From the NCBI GenBank assembly GCA_001599595.1, contig BCHH01000005.1, positions 520,608-584,607 on the forward strand: a DNA stretch of 64,000 bases. The letters are read 5' to 3'. The notes under the pieces were generated by a model. It was not told the origin of the DNA, searched no databases, and worked only from the letters and a program-made list of their open reading frames with translations. Both the position numbers and the translations under genes were made by a program. Below, piece after piece: positions 32,704 through 46,100 of this stretch (positions are counted from its first letter, which is position 1; each line of letters opens with the position of its first letter). Source of the stretch: Beverwykella pulmonaria. Taxonomy: Eukaryota; Ascomycota; Dothideomycetes; Pleosporales; Melanommataceae.

Positions 32704-34617
32704 GGAGGCAACTAGGAGTACTCTCACACTATCCTAGCCAGTGGGCACAAGCGCCAGTCGAGTGCTATAACGTCCGTTAGAGGGTTCGTTGCAACGGGAT
32801 CCCTAAGAGTTCACTTGGGTCACAGAATGGTGTACGAAGCCAAAAGCATATCTACTCGACCGGGTGATCATACGAGGACAAGGCAAAGCCGTTCGATTCC
32901 GCGACCCTACCAAGCTCCGGAAGATGCTCCAGATCCCGAGTGAGGATTACGGAAGGAACCGAGCACGTGGCATTTGAGTGAAAAGTCGATTACAGAGTTT
33001 TAGTCCCGGTTATTTTTCATCACCTTGAACATGCAGACCCCGAGTTTGCAGGGTCCGTGGATGAAATCCGCGAAGATGCAAGCCACAAGCCACCAACTCT
33101 GCATGAAACCAACAAGACATGTGGGTATTATTGTGGGTATTATTGTGGGGCATTTCAGACCTCCTTCCAACGACCAAAGATCACCATGGAGGAAGAGAGA
33201 CATAGCAGAGGAGGAGGGTTGCGCAGGACGCCTTCATATGAGAGCAAGAGGTGGTAATTTTTTCTCTCTAGAATTCAGCAGAGCAGTAGAGTAAGATACC
33301 TAGAATAGACATATTATCAAGTGTCGCGCCATCAACTGATTCCTTGAAATCGTACAACAAAAATCAGTATATCTCAAAATAGCACGCCACCCCTGATCCC
33401 TCCACACTCTCAGAATTTAATCGGACGCAAGCTTTCCGAAGGCTGCGCTTCCTAGCTCCACTCCCGCGCTTTTAATATGCGTATATTAGGTCCCCACCTT
33501 GATACTCGCTTAGGCTTGCGCATCCGGGGTTCAAGGCTCCTTCTTAAATGGGAGGCTGGGTCGTCGGAGGGGTGCAGGTGGGGTTCAATGTTTGGGGTCC
33601 AGAACGTGGAGTGGAATGATATTGAAGGAGTATAAGAGAGGCAGAGTTAAGGCCGCACAAGGATATCGCGAGTGTCAGGCCGGGTGCATGTGCATCATTT
33701 CTACCAGCCCAACGCTTGGGCCTGAGATTTCAGCTCCGTGGACTCGGCATTGCTCCTCTTAGAAGTTGCAATATTCACCGAATTTGCCCAATCAGACGTG
33801 CTAGACAGACACATTTTCCCAGCGTAGCATGGAGAGCAACCAAAATACCATCCACCCACCTACAGAATACGAACTTCCATCTCCCGCCCACGTTATCGGA
33901 CCGTTGAACTTCACACGAGCAGTGCCACATGCACACACGCCAGCACCGCCTTCTCTTCTCTGTACCACTCTCCTTCTTTAGCATCATCTGCGGCCTCTGT
34001 GCTATCTATCGACTACACGATTAGCTACCGTTGAACAAATGCACCGAGCGTCACCAGCCGGCTGTGTCATACCCTGTATTCTACATGCTGATGCTTTACC
34101 GGTGGATGGGTACTGGGCTTCGGGGTGTACCTATAGTACATACGGAGTTGATGTTTGGGGCCGAAAAGAGGGCGTGTAGGTTGATCGATTTTGAAAGTCC
34201 GTAATCAAATGGGAGGTAGATTGTTTGTGCAGGGTAGATAATGATGAGATTATGAAAGGGGGGGGGAAATTGGGATATTGAATATTTGCCTGTGCTACCT
34301 GCAAGAGAATCCAGGGCATAAAAAATCCTAGCCTGTAGGAGGGCAAAGACTGAAGTGCATTTGAAATAATTGACATTTGGCTGGCTATACTTGCAAATCC
34401 GATTTGTTATTGCTCTAAAACGCTGTCTGGTGTCTCATTCCTCGCATCTGAAATTGTAGCCATTCGACTCGAAGGCGGAGGACATGAACCTATCGTACAC
34501 ATTGGTCTCGCATCTGGATGCTTAAGAGCCATATTGGCTAAAGGACTCCAATACCAAATCTGCGCCATTTCTACCATAAATCTTGTTTTTCGATCTTCGG
34601 GGGCAAACAATACACCC
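32704..34617. other. Intergenic, convergent 3' flanks
   Basis: About 1.9 kb between two gene 3' ends. There is a 12-bp imperfect tandem repeat at 33121-33150. Short frames on both strands have no recognisable content. A TTCGATTCC word at 32893 is not part of a tRNA fold. Confidence 0.4.
33121..33150. repeat. 12-bp tandem repeat, about 2.5 units
   Basis: Unit GTGGGTATTATT occurs twice in full and then in part. Confidence 0.6.
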
Positions 34618-36040
34618 TTAACGCCCGCCTCGTCCACCTCGAGCTCTGATCTTTCTCAGAATGTCTTCACCTCCACCTCCACCCTTCTTCACGTTATCAT
34701 TGAAGACAACATTGCTCTTGGGTACGACTGTGTACGTTGTCGGGCCAGCCTCCATGCGCGCACGTTGGAAGGCGCGTGGGGCTTCAAGGGCTTTCGCGCG
34801 GGCCTTATCGGCGTGACTGATTACAGGCTGAGAGCTGCGGACAGGTTGACTTCTGAAGGTATACGTTAGCAAGTAATCTGAATTTGGTGAATACGTAATA
34901 CGTACGCAGGGTCATAGTCTGCTTGAACAAACTCCTTCTTCCGATAGTCATCAGTGCGACGGAGAATAGGTCGGGTCCAGTCAGTGAAGAGGCGTTCTGC
35001 TTGCCGTTTGATGACCAGCTCTGGGCGCTTGCTCTTGATGTAGAACATGATGACTTTGCCAATCCCGGATGCGACCAGACTGTCCTTGTTGATAGGGAGC
35101 TTACCCAAAGCGGAGAAAAGCCCCTTCTGGATGTCGTAGGCAGGAAGACTGCCATCGCTGAGGGGTTCGAGGAAGAATCGCACTGCCTCGAGCAGATTGA
35201 TTTCAGGATCCACGATGGAATCTTTGAGGGTATTCTTATTCAGCAAGGCAACGACCTCTGGAAGAAGCTTGAGCTTGTGGCGGGCCGGTTCTCCGCGTTT
35301 GCGACCTTCGTTGTCAGCCTCGGCAGCAGCAGCCATACGCCGGCGCATTTCTTCGATCTCTGCATCGGCCATTTGGTCTAGGTCGATGTCGCCCTTTTTG
35401 CGTCGGCGAGAGGAAGTGGACTTGACTGCGTCATCCATGGCCTTCTGGAAAGCGCGTTTGCGACCTGTCGTCAGCGTCAGTATAGGCACGCATTCCATCG
35501 CTAATGTATATGTATATACATACGTTCTTCTGGAGTCAAATTCGCATCTTCGTCTTCAGCCGGAGCTTCTCTCGACTTGCCCTCTTTTTTTGACCTCCTG
35601 CTCTTCCGCGCGCCCGAATCTTCATTTGCGCTGACTTCTTCGTCTCTGGCCTTCTTTCGCCTGGGCTTGTCTGCTTTCTTCTTTTTCTTCTTTGGCAGCT
35701 CGCCATCGGCCTCTGTCCTCTTCCGCTTGTGTACACCAATCAGGTTGACGTTGGTGTCATCGATCATCTGCGCCGGACGCTCTTCGATAGCTAGATCAGC
35801 CGCGTCGAAGTCTTCGAATTGGCCATCATCGAGCTCGGAGAGAACCGATTCATTGTCCGAAAGGCCGGCATCTTCGAGGTCGTCCTGCTCGCCTGTGGCC
35901 TCCAAATCTTGATAAGAGCCCGTGACAGGAGGGTTGGGTGTAGAGTTTTCCTCATCAATTTCGGGACGCAGAGAGTCGCCCGGATCGTGGCTAGCCTCCG
36001 GAGAGTTGGAGTGAGAACGGGAGAATTTGGCGTCCTCCAT
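34618..36040 (-). CDS. SPN1: Transcription elongation factor IWS1/SPN1
   Basis: Three exons, 36040-35524, 35464-34906 and 34852-34618, give 436 residues. It binds Spt6 and RNA polymerase II during elongation in the nucleus. The N-terminal 170 residues are acidic and then Lys/Arg-rich (ELPKKKKKKADKPRRKKAR), as in family members. The helical TFIIS N-terminal-like domain is clear in exon 2: KLLPEVVALLNKNTLKDSIV, LLEAVRFFLEPLSDGSLPAY, IQKGLFSALGKLPINKDSLV, SGIGKVIMFYIKSKRPE and RQAERLFTDWTRPILRRTDD. The tail ends with a Gly-rich KKGGGGGED and RARGGRGGR. Introns of 59 and 53 nt have GTATGT/CAG and GTACGT/CAG ends, and GCTAAC precedes the second acceptor. It is divergent from PCF11. Confidence 0.94.
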
Positions 36041-36900
36041 GGCAGCTAAACGACGCGTATATCGACAAGGGAGTGTCAGGGCGAAATTGTTAGAGATCTT
36101 GTCGCACCACGGCGGCTTTGTAAGGATACAAAAGCAGAGAGAGAGTGTGTGTGGGTTGATGAAGAGAAGGGTTGATGTACAATGAAAGCTGTGAGCCAGG
36201 AGCGACCGACAAGTTCCAGTCTTGGCACTTCGGTGAATCTGTTTCGCCGAGCACTAGCGGAAGGAGCCGCTTGACCTTCACCTCTTTGACAACTGCAATC
36301 GCTCCCTCACGAACACACTCAGCACTCGACACTCGACACTCACTCCTGCGTGCACTTTCATAAGCGCCAACTCCCCTTCCCTTCCCTCCTCTTCGAGAAC
36401 ACCACTGCTACTTACATCCGACTAACCAGTACTCTCACACCAGCATCTCTCCTCGACTTACTCAACCCCTGTTTTGCCTGCGGGCACATCCTACCAAGTA
36501 TCTTCTTCATATCTTGGGCCTATAGCGGTCGCGCTCTGCTCTGTACGTGAGCGGACTGGAGGCAGGAGGCGAACACACTGGGGCGGTTGAAGCAGAGGCA
36601 GTGGCAGGAGGAGACCGCATATTGTCACTGTCCGGGGCACACAGGTGCAGACTACTCGCTGTTCTTGCCGAGCGAGGGCCTAGCTAGTAACTCAACTTGA
36701 TACAGCCTTTCTTTTCGTGTGTTAGAGAGAGGAAGCAGTCCATCTTATTCATCTGACCCTGGAAGGCAGCCTGCACGGAACTGGTTGCGACCCTCTGGCT
36801 GTGCGAGCAACTTTGTCCTGCATTTTCTTACTTGCGAGCCTCAGAGACCCTAATTGTAGCACACCTGCCCAAACCTAATCCAAAAGATCGCTTGCCCTCT
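36041..36900. promoter_or_regulatory. Shared 5' region of IWS1 and PCF11
   Basis: 860 bp between diverging start codons of two transcription-coupled RNA polymerase II factors. It includes a short C/T-rich tract and no supported gene. Long leaders on both sides are likely. Confidence 0.4.
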
Positions 36901-39175
36901 ATGTCTTCACATTCCGCTGAAGTCGCTGCCGACTTTAAAGACGCTTTGCAGGACCTGAAAATCAATAGTAGACCTGAGATCAGCAACCTAACCATCATCG
37001 CCAAGGAAAACACAGAGCACGCTCAGGCTATATCCCGCGAACTGGAGACACATATCCGAACCGTAAGCGTTTTCGATATTTCATTGCATTTCTCATCATG
37101 TGGATGAAAATCCAGCACTCATCTCTACTAGTCCTTCCTTATTTGTGTGTGCAACAAAGGCTAACTGTCCTAGACACGACCAGAGTGGAAGCTCCCCGCT
37201 CTCTATGTGCTTGATTCCATTGTCAAGAATGTAGGCACGCCTTATACAGTGTACCTCGGCCGCGATCTATATCGAACCTTCATGGACGCCTATGTTATCA
37301 TGGATTCCGGAACAAGAAAAGCCATGGAAGGCTTGCTAAAGACGTGGAAACAGCCAGTACCTGAGTCAATGGACGCACGACCTGTCTTCCAGCCTGAGGT
37401 AACCCGTGACATCGAGAACGCCCTGATCAAGTTTCGAACGGTTGCCGTCCAACAGCAAGCGCTGTCACAACGACCCGGTGTGCAGCATGGTATGCCTGCT
37501 CGACCCATGCCGCCTGCGCCTTGGGGAAACACTCCGACTCCTCCACAGAACGTTCCTCGATTCGCCGCTCCTAATGATCCGAGGCGACAAGTAAGTGTTA
37601 CCCTTCTAATCGCTCGTAGAGAATACTCTAATTGAATTTCAGGCCTATCCACCTACACAAGCTTACGGACAATATCCTCCTTCAAGCACACCACCTGTCC
37701 AATACCCACCCGTCCAACCCACTCCTCCGCCCGTATCATCTCTTGACTTGGAGCAATTGAAGAGTGACTTGGCCAAACTGATCGCTACTACGAAGGATAA
37801 CTTCGCCTCGAACCCAAGCAATGTGTCTACTCAGGCGCAGTTGAAGGCTCTTCTTGGCCTCGAAACCATTCTGCGAACTCAAACTCTTCTCCCACAGCAA
37901 CTCGAGCAAATTCGAAATCAGATTCAACTTTCCTCGCGCCCCACCCCACCAATGCCCGCTTTCGTGCCTCCGGTATCAGTCCCTCCTCCAGTCGTCCCCC
38001 CTCCTCAGCAGCAGCCACTGCCGAGTTTCCCGCCGGCTCTGGCTCAACTCCTTGCAAATACTCGGCCTCCAGTGCCACCGCCATCATCTACGCCGGTACC
38101 CGCGACGCTTTCCCTGGCAGATATGCTGCGAACGGTAACAACCCCATCACAGGTATCATCAGCCCCGCCTCCCATGCCACCATTGTATTCCCAACCATTT
38201 CCTCCCGCGCCCCCACCGGTATCCACTCCAGTGCCAGCCCCAGTCCCAACACCGACTGCGACAACAGCTGCGGCCAATCTCGCTCAACTTCTGGCGCGAT
38301 TCAACCCATCTGCCCCTCCTCCGGCCTCTTCCCAGCCAGCACCTTCCCAGCCGGCACCTCTCCCACCGTTCTTGGCGCAACTACCCCCAGCGCCTCCAGC
38401 CGCGCACGGGAGCGCGGAATGGTTGCTGAACGCTCTCAAAGGATTTGGCACACCCGGGACCCCCGCGAATTCGACCCCTCCGTCATCAGAGCCCATGACA
38501 CGCCAAGTATCGACGCCAAACGTTCAAAGCGAAATCGAGTTAACGACTGCTTCAATGAAGAAACCTCGGCTTCATCTCATCTCGAGGCTGTACGAGGCAA
38601 TCCCTAACATTTGTGTCACATGTGGACGTCGTTTTGAGAGCACACCACAAGGCAGAGAGAAGAAAGCTCGCCATATGGATTGGCACTTCAAGGTTAAGGA
38701 CCCGGATGCTGCAAAGCGTGGCATCCACCGGAGCTGGTACATTAGCGAGAAGGTAAGCCAAGTCCACCAAACCCAACATCATCAAACAAAGCTAACAGCT
38801 GTATAGGAATGGATTGAGTACAAGGAAGTTGACGAGACTTCCCCCGAACAAGCCTCAAACGGGGCTCCTGGCGCTGCGGCCGTTGCAAAGAAGGAGACAA
38901 AGGACAAGTATGTCCCTGTCCCGGATATCGCTCTCGGTCGCGCGCCATGTCCAATCTGCCAAGAAGAATTCAAAGACCATTGGTTGGTGGAAGAGAACGA
39001 CTTCGTCTGGATGGATGCTGTCAAGGTCAACGGCAGGATCTATCACGCGACGTGCTGGGAAGAGTACAGCAAGGGCGCCGGCATTGCTACGCCAAACACA
39101 CCAGACTCCGTTCTCGGCAAGCGCAAGGCTGAGGTTAGCACTCCTGCATCTGGGAAGAAAGTCCGCGCATACTGA
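36901..39175 (+). CDS. PCF11: mRNA cleavage and polyadenylation factor PCF11
   Basis: Four exons, 36901-37062, 37174-37590, 37643-38752 and 38807-39175, give 685 residues. It is a subunit of cleavage factor IA that ties 3'-end formation to polymerase II termination. Residues 1-140 form the CTD-interacting domain (NLTIIAKENTEHAQAISREL, WKLPALYVLDSIVKNVGTPY, FMDAYVIMDSGTRKAMEGLL). The middle is Pro/Gln-rich and disordered with an LEQLKSDLAKLI helix. Two zinc fingers flank the CLP1-binding region near the C-terminus: CVTCGRRF with HMDWHF, and CPICQEEF with HATC. A basic nuclear-targeting end GKKVRAY closes it. Introns are 111, 52 and 54 nt. Confidence 0.94.
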
Positions 39176-39880
39176 TTTACAAAGGGCGCTGAACACGGTA
39201 GCAGAGCACGAGCATGGTAGAGAGGACTGATTTGCATGGGTGATCGGATGCATAGCATGGCGTTGGGAACAGATGGCTTCGGCTTCACATGGGCTTGGTG
39301 TTTTTGGAACGTTCCGGTCCAACGGGCCATATTAGGCCAGCGAGATGGAAAATATTTTCCAGCAGTAGCATTACTCTAACAAGACTAAAAGCGGCTGTTT
39401 TAGACATACCAAAGTCGATTCTTCAAGAAATACACAAATATATATTCTTCCTGCATGTTGACGTCGATCTCCGAACATATCTGAACTTGAGAGTTCCACC
39501 GCGCTTTCGCTCGTTCGCTACCCGTTCCCGCGCTGATTGGCCTGTTCTCAATCTCTGCACATTTCGGACATCGACAACAAGATGTTTGTTTCCATTACTA
39601 GTTTCATAAATGCAAAAGGCTGTGATATAAACTGGCAAGTGTCTCTACCCGAAATATCATGCAGCGGTTGCGGCGCGCTGAGGCAATATCGCAAGTCCCC
39701 GACCTCGGGACGTTACATGCCAAGTCTCCCATCCAGCCGAGAGCTTTCCAACAAGTGCAACCTCACTCCGATTAGCATCACTTTTCGCCCACGCCATTGC
39801 GCCTCCACCACCCCTCTCTCACCGCGGAACGACCTGTATTCTTCTTTTCTCTCTCTTTGTCTCCCACATAATCCAGTAAA
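39176..39880. other. Intergenic between PCF11 and ADK1
   Basis: The PCF11 3' flank and ADK1 promoter. No gene is supported. A C/T-rich leader (CTTCTTTTCTCTCTCTTTG) immediately precedes the ADK1 ATG. Confidence 0.4.
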
Positions 39881-40944
<1,064 letters not shown>

Positions 40945-41884
40945 GTCTGCGATGCGGCGTTTGGGTAGAGGGCCACGAAAAGGAGAACGAGGAGTGGAAT
41001 GGACGGATGGTCTCGTGGGTGGGAAATGATGAACATCTCTATTCTGGGATGTGATTCAATGAATTGCAAATGGCTCACGTCTAATTCCGCATGCTTGGGA
41101 CGTCAAAAGTTACCTCTCACCTATCAAAGGGCATGGAGAGGCTATGTCTGCACATACGTAATGGTACACCCTCGATTCCTTGTACTTGTAAAAGATGAAA
41201 TTTTTTCTGGGTGCGGCAGTAGGGCATTGGTGGTTTTCATTACTGTATGCTCGATTCTCCTTGTACGGTTCTTTCTTGATTCTTTCAAGACAAGGAGTGG
41301 CAATAGAGAAAATATATCTGGGAATGCATCAAGGTTCCTTTGAAGTCTAACGGTTTCCCCGACCCGAAAATCTTCTAGCCTCGTTTGTGCTTCAAGTACT
41401 TCGCTTCGGAGATATTGCAATGCAGATTTCCTATCTACCTGCTCGTTCCCTCACCCAACTATTTGAGACTGCAGTCGTGTTTGCCTAGAATCGTCAAAAT
41501 TATACCTCGAATTTCCCTACATAGCAGCGTTGAAAAGCAACAGATATCCCAAGGACAAGTTTCACGACAGCAAGCATTGCAATAGTTTTCTTTCTCAGCC
41601 TCCAATATATCAAGTTGATACTCGCTTAAAGGCTAATATTAAACTTACTATGGTATATTTCTAGTTCAAAGATCTGGATTCAAGCCTTGCCAAGCCCCAT
41701 GGCACGTGTCACTTTCTCTCGACGCAGGGCAGACACGGAGTTTGGCACCTCCTAACCTCCGACGTTTCCTTTCCTTTCAAAAAAAGCCGCCCATCAACCG
41801 CGCGACAAGTGTCCTTCTTCAATCAGGCTTCCCACCCTCCCCAAAATCTGCACACGCGTGCACACCACACCTTGGGCGGAAACA
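40945..41884. other. Intergenic between ADK1 and BET1
   Basis: The ADK1 3' flank and BET1 promoter. AT-rich stretches with no supported gene. Confidence 0.4.
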
Positions 41885-42511
41885 ATGTCGAACCGGTACG
41901 TCCAAAAGCCACACAAGTCCAGATTTCAAGGATGAGGAGTGCCAATGCTCAAGGGATGTAGATTCGGGCGCGCCGACGCCAAAACGGACCTCTTCAGCAC
42001 CTACAACCGCTCTTCGTCGCCCTCAAAGCTCAAATCAAAACCTCGACCCACGCCTTCCCCCTACGGCGCGCCGACGAGTCCCGCCTTCGCTGCGTACCCC
42101 GGCGCAAATGGCTCCCTAGGCGTAGGGGATGGAGGGTACAGGCCCGCGACACCAAATTCGCGCGGCCAGTACTCGAGCGCGGTGCTGGATGAGCTGGAGA
42201 GCCAGAACGATGAGCAGGTTGGTGTTTTAACCGGAAAAGTCAAAATGCTCAAGGATGTACGTTATCCTCTACCTCCCTAGGGGTTTTTGCTAATGCAGAG
42301 TCAGTTGACGCACCTCATCGGCGACGAAATCCGCGACTCGACCACCCTTGCCGAAACAATGAACGATTCCTTTGAGAACAGTAGATTGAAGCTCAGGGGC
42401 ACGATGAATCGCATGTTGAGGATGGCAGAGAAGACAGGAGTTGGGTGGAGGGTTTGGGTGGGTTTTTTTGCCGCGGTCATATTTTTGTTTTGGTATGTTT
42501 GGTTATTTTGA
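41885..42511 (+). CDS. BET1: BET1-type SNARE of ER-Golgi transport
   Basis: Three exons, 41885-41895, 41962-42256 and 42299-42511, give 172 residues. Exon 1 is only 11 nt (MSNR split in the fourth codon), and the acceptor after GATGTAG gives MSNRFGRADAKTDLFSTYNR. An earlier AG four codons upstream would hit a stop. The Qc-SNARE motif runs from LDELESQNDEQVGVLTGKVK across the intron to LTHLIGDEIRDSTTLAETMN and ends in a C-terminal membrane anchor (WVGFFAAVIFLFWYVWLF). This tail-anchored SNARE acts in COPII vesicle fusion at the Golgi. The N-terminal 75 residues are Ser/Pro-rich. The 3' flank is followed within 15 bp by a homopolymer and an assembly gap. Confidence 0.92.
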
Positions 42512-42523
42512 GGGAGCAGTGTG

Positions 42524-42562
42524 TTTTTTTTTTTTTTTTTGGGGGGGGGGGGGGGGNNNNGN
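42524..42562. other. Assembly gap with poly-T and poly-G runs
   Basis: A run of about 17 T followed by about 16 G ends in NNNN, G, N. This is an unresolved low-quality join just after the BET1 stop codon, so the local spacing is not reliable. Confidence 0.9.
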
Positions 42563-42816
42563 GAGACATTGTGCGATATTTGCAGGGATGGAGTTTTGGT
42601 GTCTCTGGGAGCTGAAGGTATCGTCGCTGGGGCTGTTCTGGGCTAAGCATGAAGCATGCATGCATGCATATGTGGCGTCAGGCGTTTCTCTTCCGAAAGA
42701 CGGGTTTGCATATAGCAAAAGTTATTCTTGTACCATCTGTACCTCTAATGTATTAAACCCACTCGCTGCAGTGTCAGACATTGCATGCATTTCACCGACC
42801 AACTCATGTTCCAGTA

Positions 42817-43007
42817 CATGTCGAAGTAGAGTGGTATAGCTACTGTCTGTTCCTCTGTCTGAGAAGAAAACAGAGGTAGGAGACAGGAAGGCCTTCCAGA
42901 AGATGGTAAAAAGCCTACTGGCAGATACCGTAGGACTTGGTTAGGGAAGATCAATCCTCTTGCCCTTTGCTAATTTAGTTGCCACCCTATAATTCTCCTT
43001 AGACGTG
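42817..43007 (+). mobile_element. MITE-like element, copy 2, intergenic
   Basis: 191 bp between BET1 and YME2 3' ends. The left arm CATGTCGAAGTAGA (42817-42830) matches the complement of the right arm TCTCCTTAGACGTG (42994-43007) at 11 of 14 places. The interior shares AAAAAGCC, CTGGCAGATAC, TTAGGGAAGATC, TCCTCTTGCCC and TTCTCCTTAGACGTG with copies 3 and 4. Non-coding. Confidence 0.6.
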
Positions 43008-43116
43008 AAAACTGACCGTATATACAATACTAACCGAAATACGACCCAGGTTTCCGACAGCATCTCCTCCTCACTTCTAAGAAATTATATCCCTAGCCCC
43101 ACCACCGTCACCCACG
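43008..43116. other. YME2 3' flank
   Basis: Short convergent 3' flank with no feature. Confidence 0.4.
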
Positions 43117-46100
43117 CTAGTACTCCTCCCCAAGCATTTTCTTCAGGCCCTTCCCCTCCCTATCATACGCCTCAACCTTCTCCTGGCTCGCCCGCAACTT
43201 CTCCAGTAAATACAGAATCCTAGGTGCCATCTGATTTGGCTGATTCCTCAGCTTGCTTAAAAGCAACAGCTCATTCTCTACCTTCTCGATAGTCGCATTT
43301 TCAATTTTCGTCAGATCCGTAAGGATCGCTAAATCTAGCCGACTCCTCAATACTTTATCCTCCGTCAGTCTCTTGAACGCGGGATGATACACCGGTTTCC
43401 CCGCTTTGATAACGGCAGGACGCCCATTAGGACCAGAGATGATGGAGATGAGTTCAGCCTGCTCGAGAGCGCGGAGAACGTTTTCGCCAGAGGTCTTGAA
43501 CGTATCGGAAAGCACGACTTCGTTGTAGCGGAGGGTTTCATTTGCGGCGAGGTGCTTGATGAGGTACCACGCTTGCTCCGAATTCCAGTGCTTCGAGCCG
43601 CCCTCATCCTCGTTACCAAAGATGTACATTTTCAGTATTTCAGACGCGGACTGATCGATGATCTCGTGCACGGCTTTCCTAGGAGTCTCACCCGTCTTAA
43701 TCCTTCGCGCCAGAAATTCAAGATCTGTGAGACGCCCGCCCAGCAAGTCAATGCAAGTGTCCAACTCCTCGAGATCGGTGCGGCTTTCCGAGGGAACGAC
43801 TTTGGGCGACCCGTCTTTGTTGGGCGGGTCGTCGTCTACGTCTGCGTCGAGATGCGAGATTACGAAGCGTTTAGCGACCTGCCGACTGCAGTCTGAAAGG
43901 GAGATTTGGCGGAAGACGCGGTCGGGGAGCGCTTTGGAGAGGGATTTACTGAAGGAGACGTCGTTTGTGAGAAAGATTACGTGGGCGATATTTGCGGTCG
44001 TGAGACGTGCGGCCCTAAGATAGGTCTTAGCACAATACTATAAGTTCTTATGACAGAGGGAAAGGATTAAGGTGCGTTTAGAAGGATATCTAGGAAGTTG
44101 TAAAAGGCAGGTTGGCAGATACAACAGCATTTAGTAGGGCAAAGTTGATCCTCTTTGCCTCTGCATACCACCCCGGTGAGTCTCCTTGGGCGTGACGATA
44201 GATAGTAGTAAGAGGAGTAGCATTGAGCGGTTTGAGACTTACCATTCCGCAAGCTTGTCGTACACCATCCCACTTTCCTGGCTCTTGTGCAGGAAGTTAT
44301 CGATGACAACAACCGGTCGTCGCTCCGGATGCGCTTCAAGCCATTCGTCGTCGCCGAGATTTGCATCCTTGTCACCGGCGTGCCGGCTGTCCAAAGCAAT
44401 CTGTCGAAGAGCTGTTGCCGTATTATTCCATATCTTCCCGAGCTGAGTGTCGAGAGTTTCAGAGAAACCCGTCTTGACTCCCGTGGCACCCTGAGCAGCC
44501 ATATCGATCATGCCACTGATGCTGTTCATCCAAGAGAACACGGGTCGGTATCCCACTTCTGCAGCAGCTGCTTTGATAGTTGCGCTGTCGCCACGAGCTT
44601 CCTGGATTGGTTTGCAGTCAATTACAATCTTGTGTTTCTTATCTTTTAGGGCTTGATCGACAACTAGCTCTCGTTTGCCGGAGCCGCGAGGACCTTGAAC
44701 AATGATGAACGTATCTGCTGTCTCCATAAGCCAAGTCTGAATCTGTTGAATGTTGCCCTTTCTGTCATCCCACACTGCCTCCATCCCTGCACCATCATCA
44801 CGGCGATGACGCCACTTGATGATACCAGTCGCGTAGCTCTTGATCCATTGATATATTTTGTTGTCCTGGATATGTAGTGACCTCGTGATATGAGCCTTGA
44901 CGAAGAAAGTCCGGATGGGATCGAAAACAACGACGGTGAGACCTGCTATCAACGCTGCAACAATAGGGATAACGATTCTCGGATGATTGACAAGCCAGTC
45001 CCGAATCCAATGACCTTTGATCTTCTGCTCGTACGTGAGCCTCAGCAAAGTCCCTTTCTTTCCGCCTCCCTCGGCTTCAGAGACATAATAACCATGCATG
45101 CAGTTCTTCGCCATGATGGCCTTAGGCATGTTGGAAAAGTCGAGATAAGCAAATTTGGGCAAAATCTTTGAGTCGGGTGGCTGCGTGATGATATCTCCCA
45201 GCTTTCCGTACTGCCGGAAGAAAGCATAAAGCTGCTCTTGAGATAGTTCCACGGCCTGTGCTCCTGGTTTCGAAGGAATAAACTCGACCTTCAACCGCGA
45301 AGTAGGTAGGCGAAACAAATCCTCGATCCATGGCCTGCCTTTGACAAGATTGACGTGCATCCTGCGGAAGGGACTCCACCATGGCTTGATTCGTGTTGTC
45401 TTCAGATACTGTTTCAATGTCTTCTCGATCTTGGAAGTCGATGTATCATCATCATGAGTGAAAATTACGAAAGCTCCACCTTCCTTTAACCTCGGAATAA
45501 CATCAGTGGCCTTGATCTGGAGGCCATTTTTGGAGGCTGCCTTTTCTATGATCTGGCTGGGATCGGTGCCGCTGATAACGGGGCTGATAAAGTAATTGAG
45601 CAAAGTCGGTGGCTTGTCGTGAGACGCAAATGGAACTCCAAGAAGCTTTTGAACTTTTAGGGGGAAGACATCTGATATTTTTAGCCATGTGGAAAATGCA
45701 CTGTCAGATCCCACGTCCAAGGAGACAACAGGCCTGATAGGTGGTAGACATGTATGTTTTGGAGACTGAAAAATGCCTGCTGGCAGTTATAGGAGGGCTT
45801 CGTTACGGAAGTTAAATCTTTTTTCCCTCTCCCTAGATTTGCTTGCTATGCCCATTTTTCTCCTTAGAAGTGGAAGCATGTAGTATAGGAATTAAAACAA
45901 CATACTGTCAAAGAAAAGGATCCCTTGATTCGGACCCGCGCTGATGTGGCCTGACTTATCATCGCCGAGTTGCGACGAATACCCTCTCCTCCCGAGAGTC
46001 CAATGCCTTTGACCTAACGCGAAGAGGGTCCTGCAAAATTGTCAACATCACATCGTGACGATTCGTAGCCTATTCAACATGTTGAAGATGCTTACCTTGG

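Noticed and set aside
32880..32905. TTCGATTCC word resembling a tRNA T-loop
   Set aside because: No acceptor, D or anticodon arms can be folded around it.
40970..40990. CACGAAAAGGAGA resembling a MITE-like arm
   Set aside because: No matching opposite arm or interior similarity nearby.
44239..45720. Single open frame of 493 codons taken as the whole second exon of YME2
   Set aside because: Its first 16 codons (45672-45720) lie inside intron 2. Homology to FFDNVFPLKV requires the acceptor at 45672, upstream exons supply the N-terminus, and the first codon is TTG.
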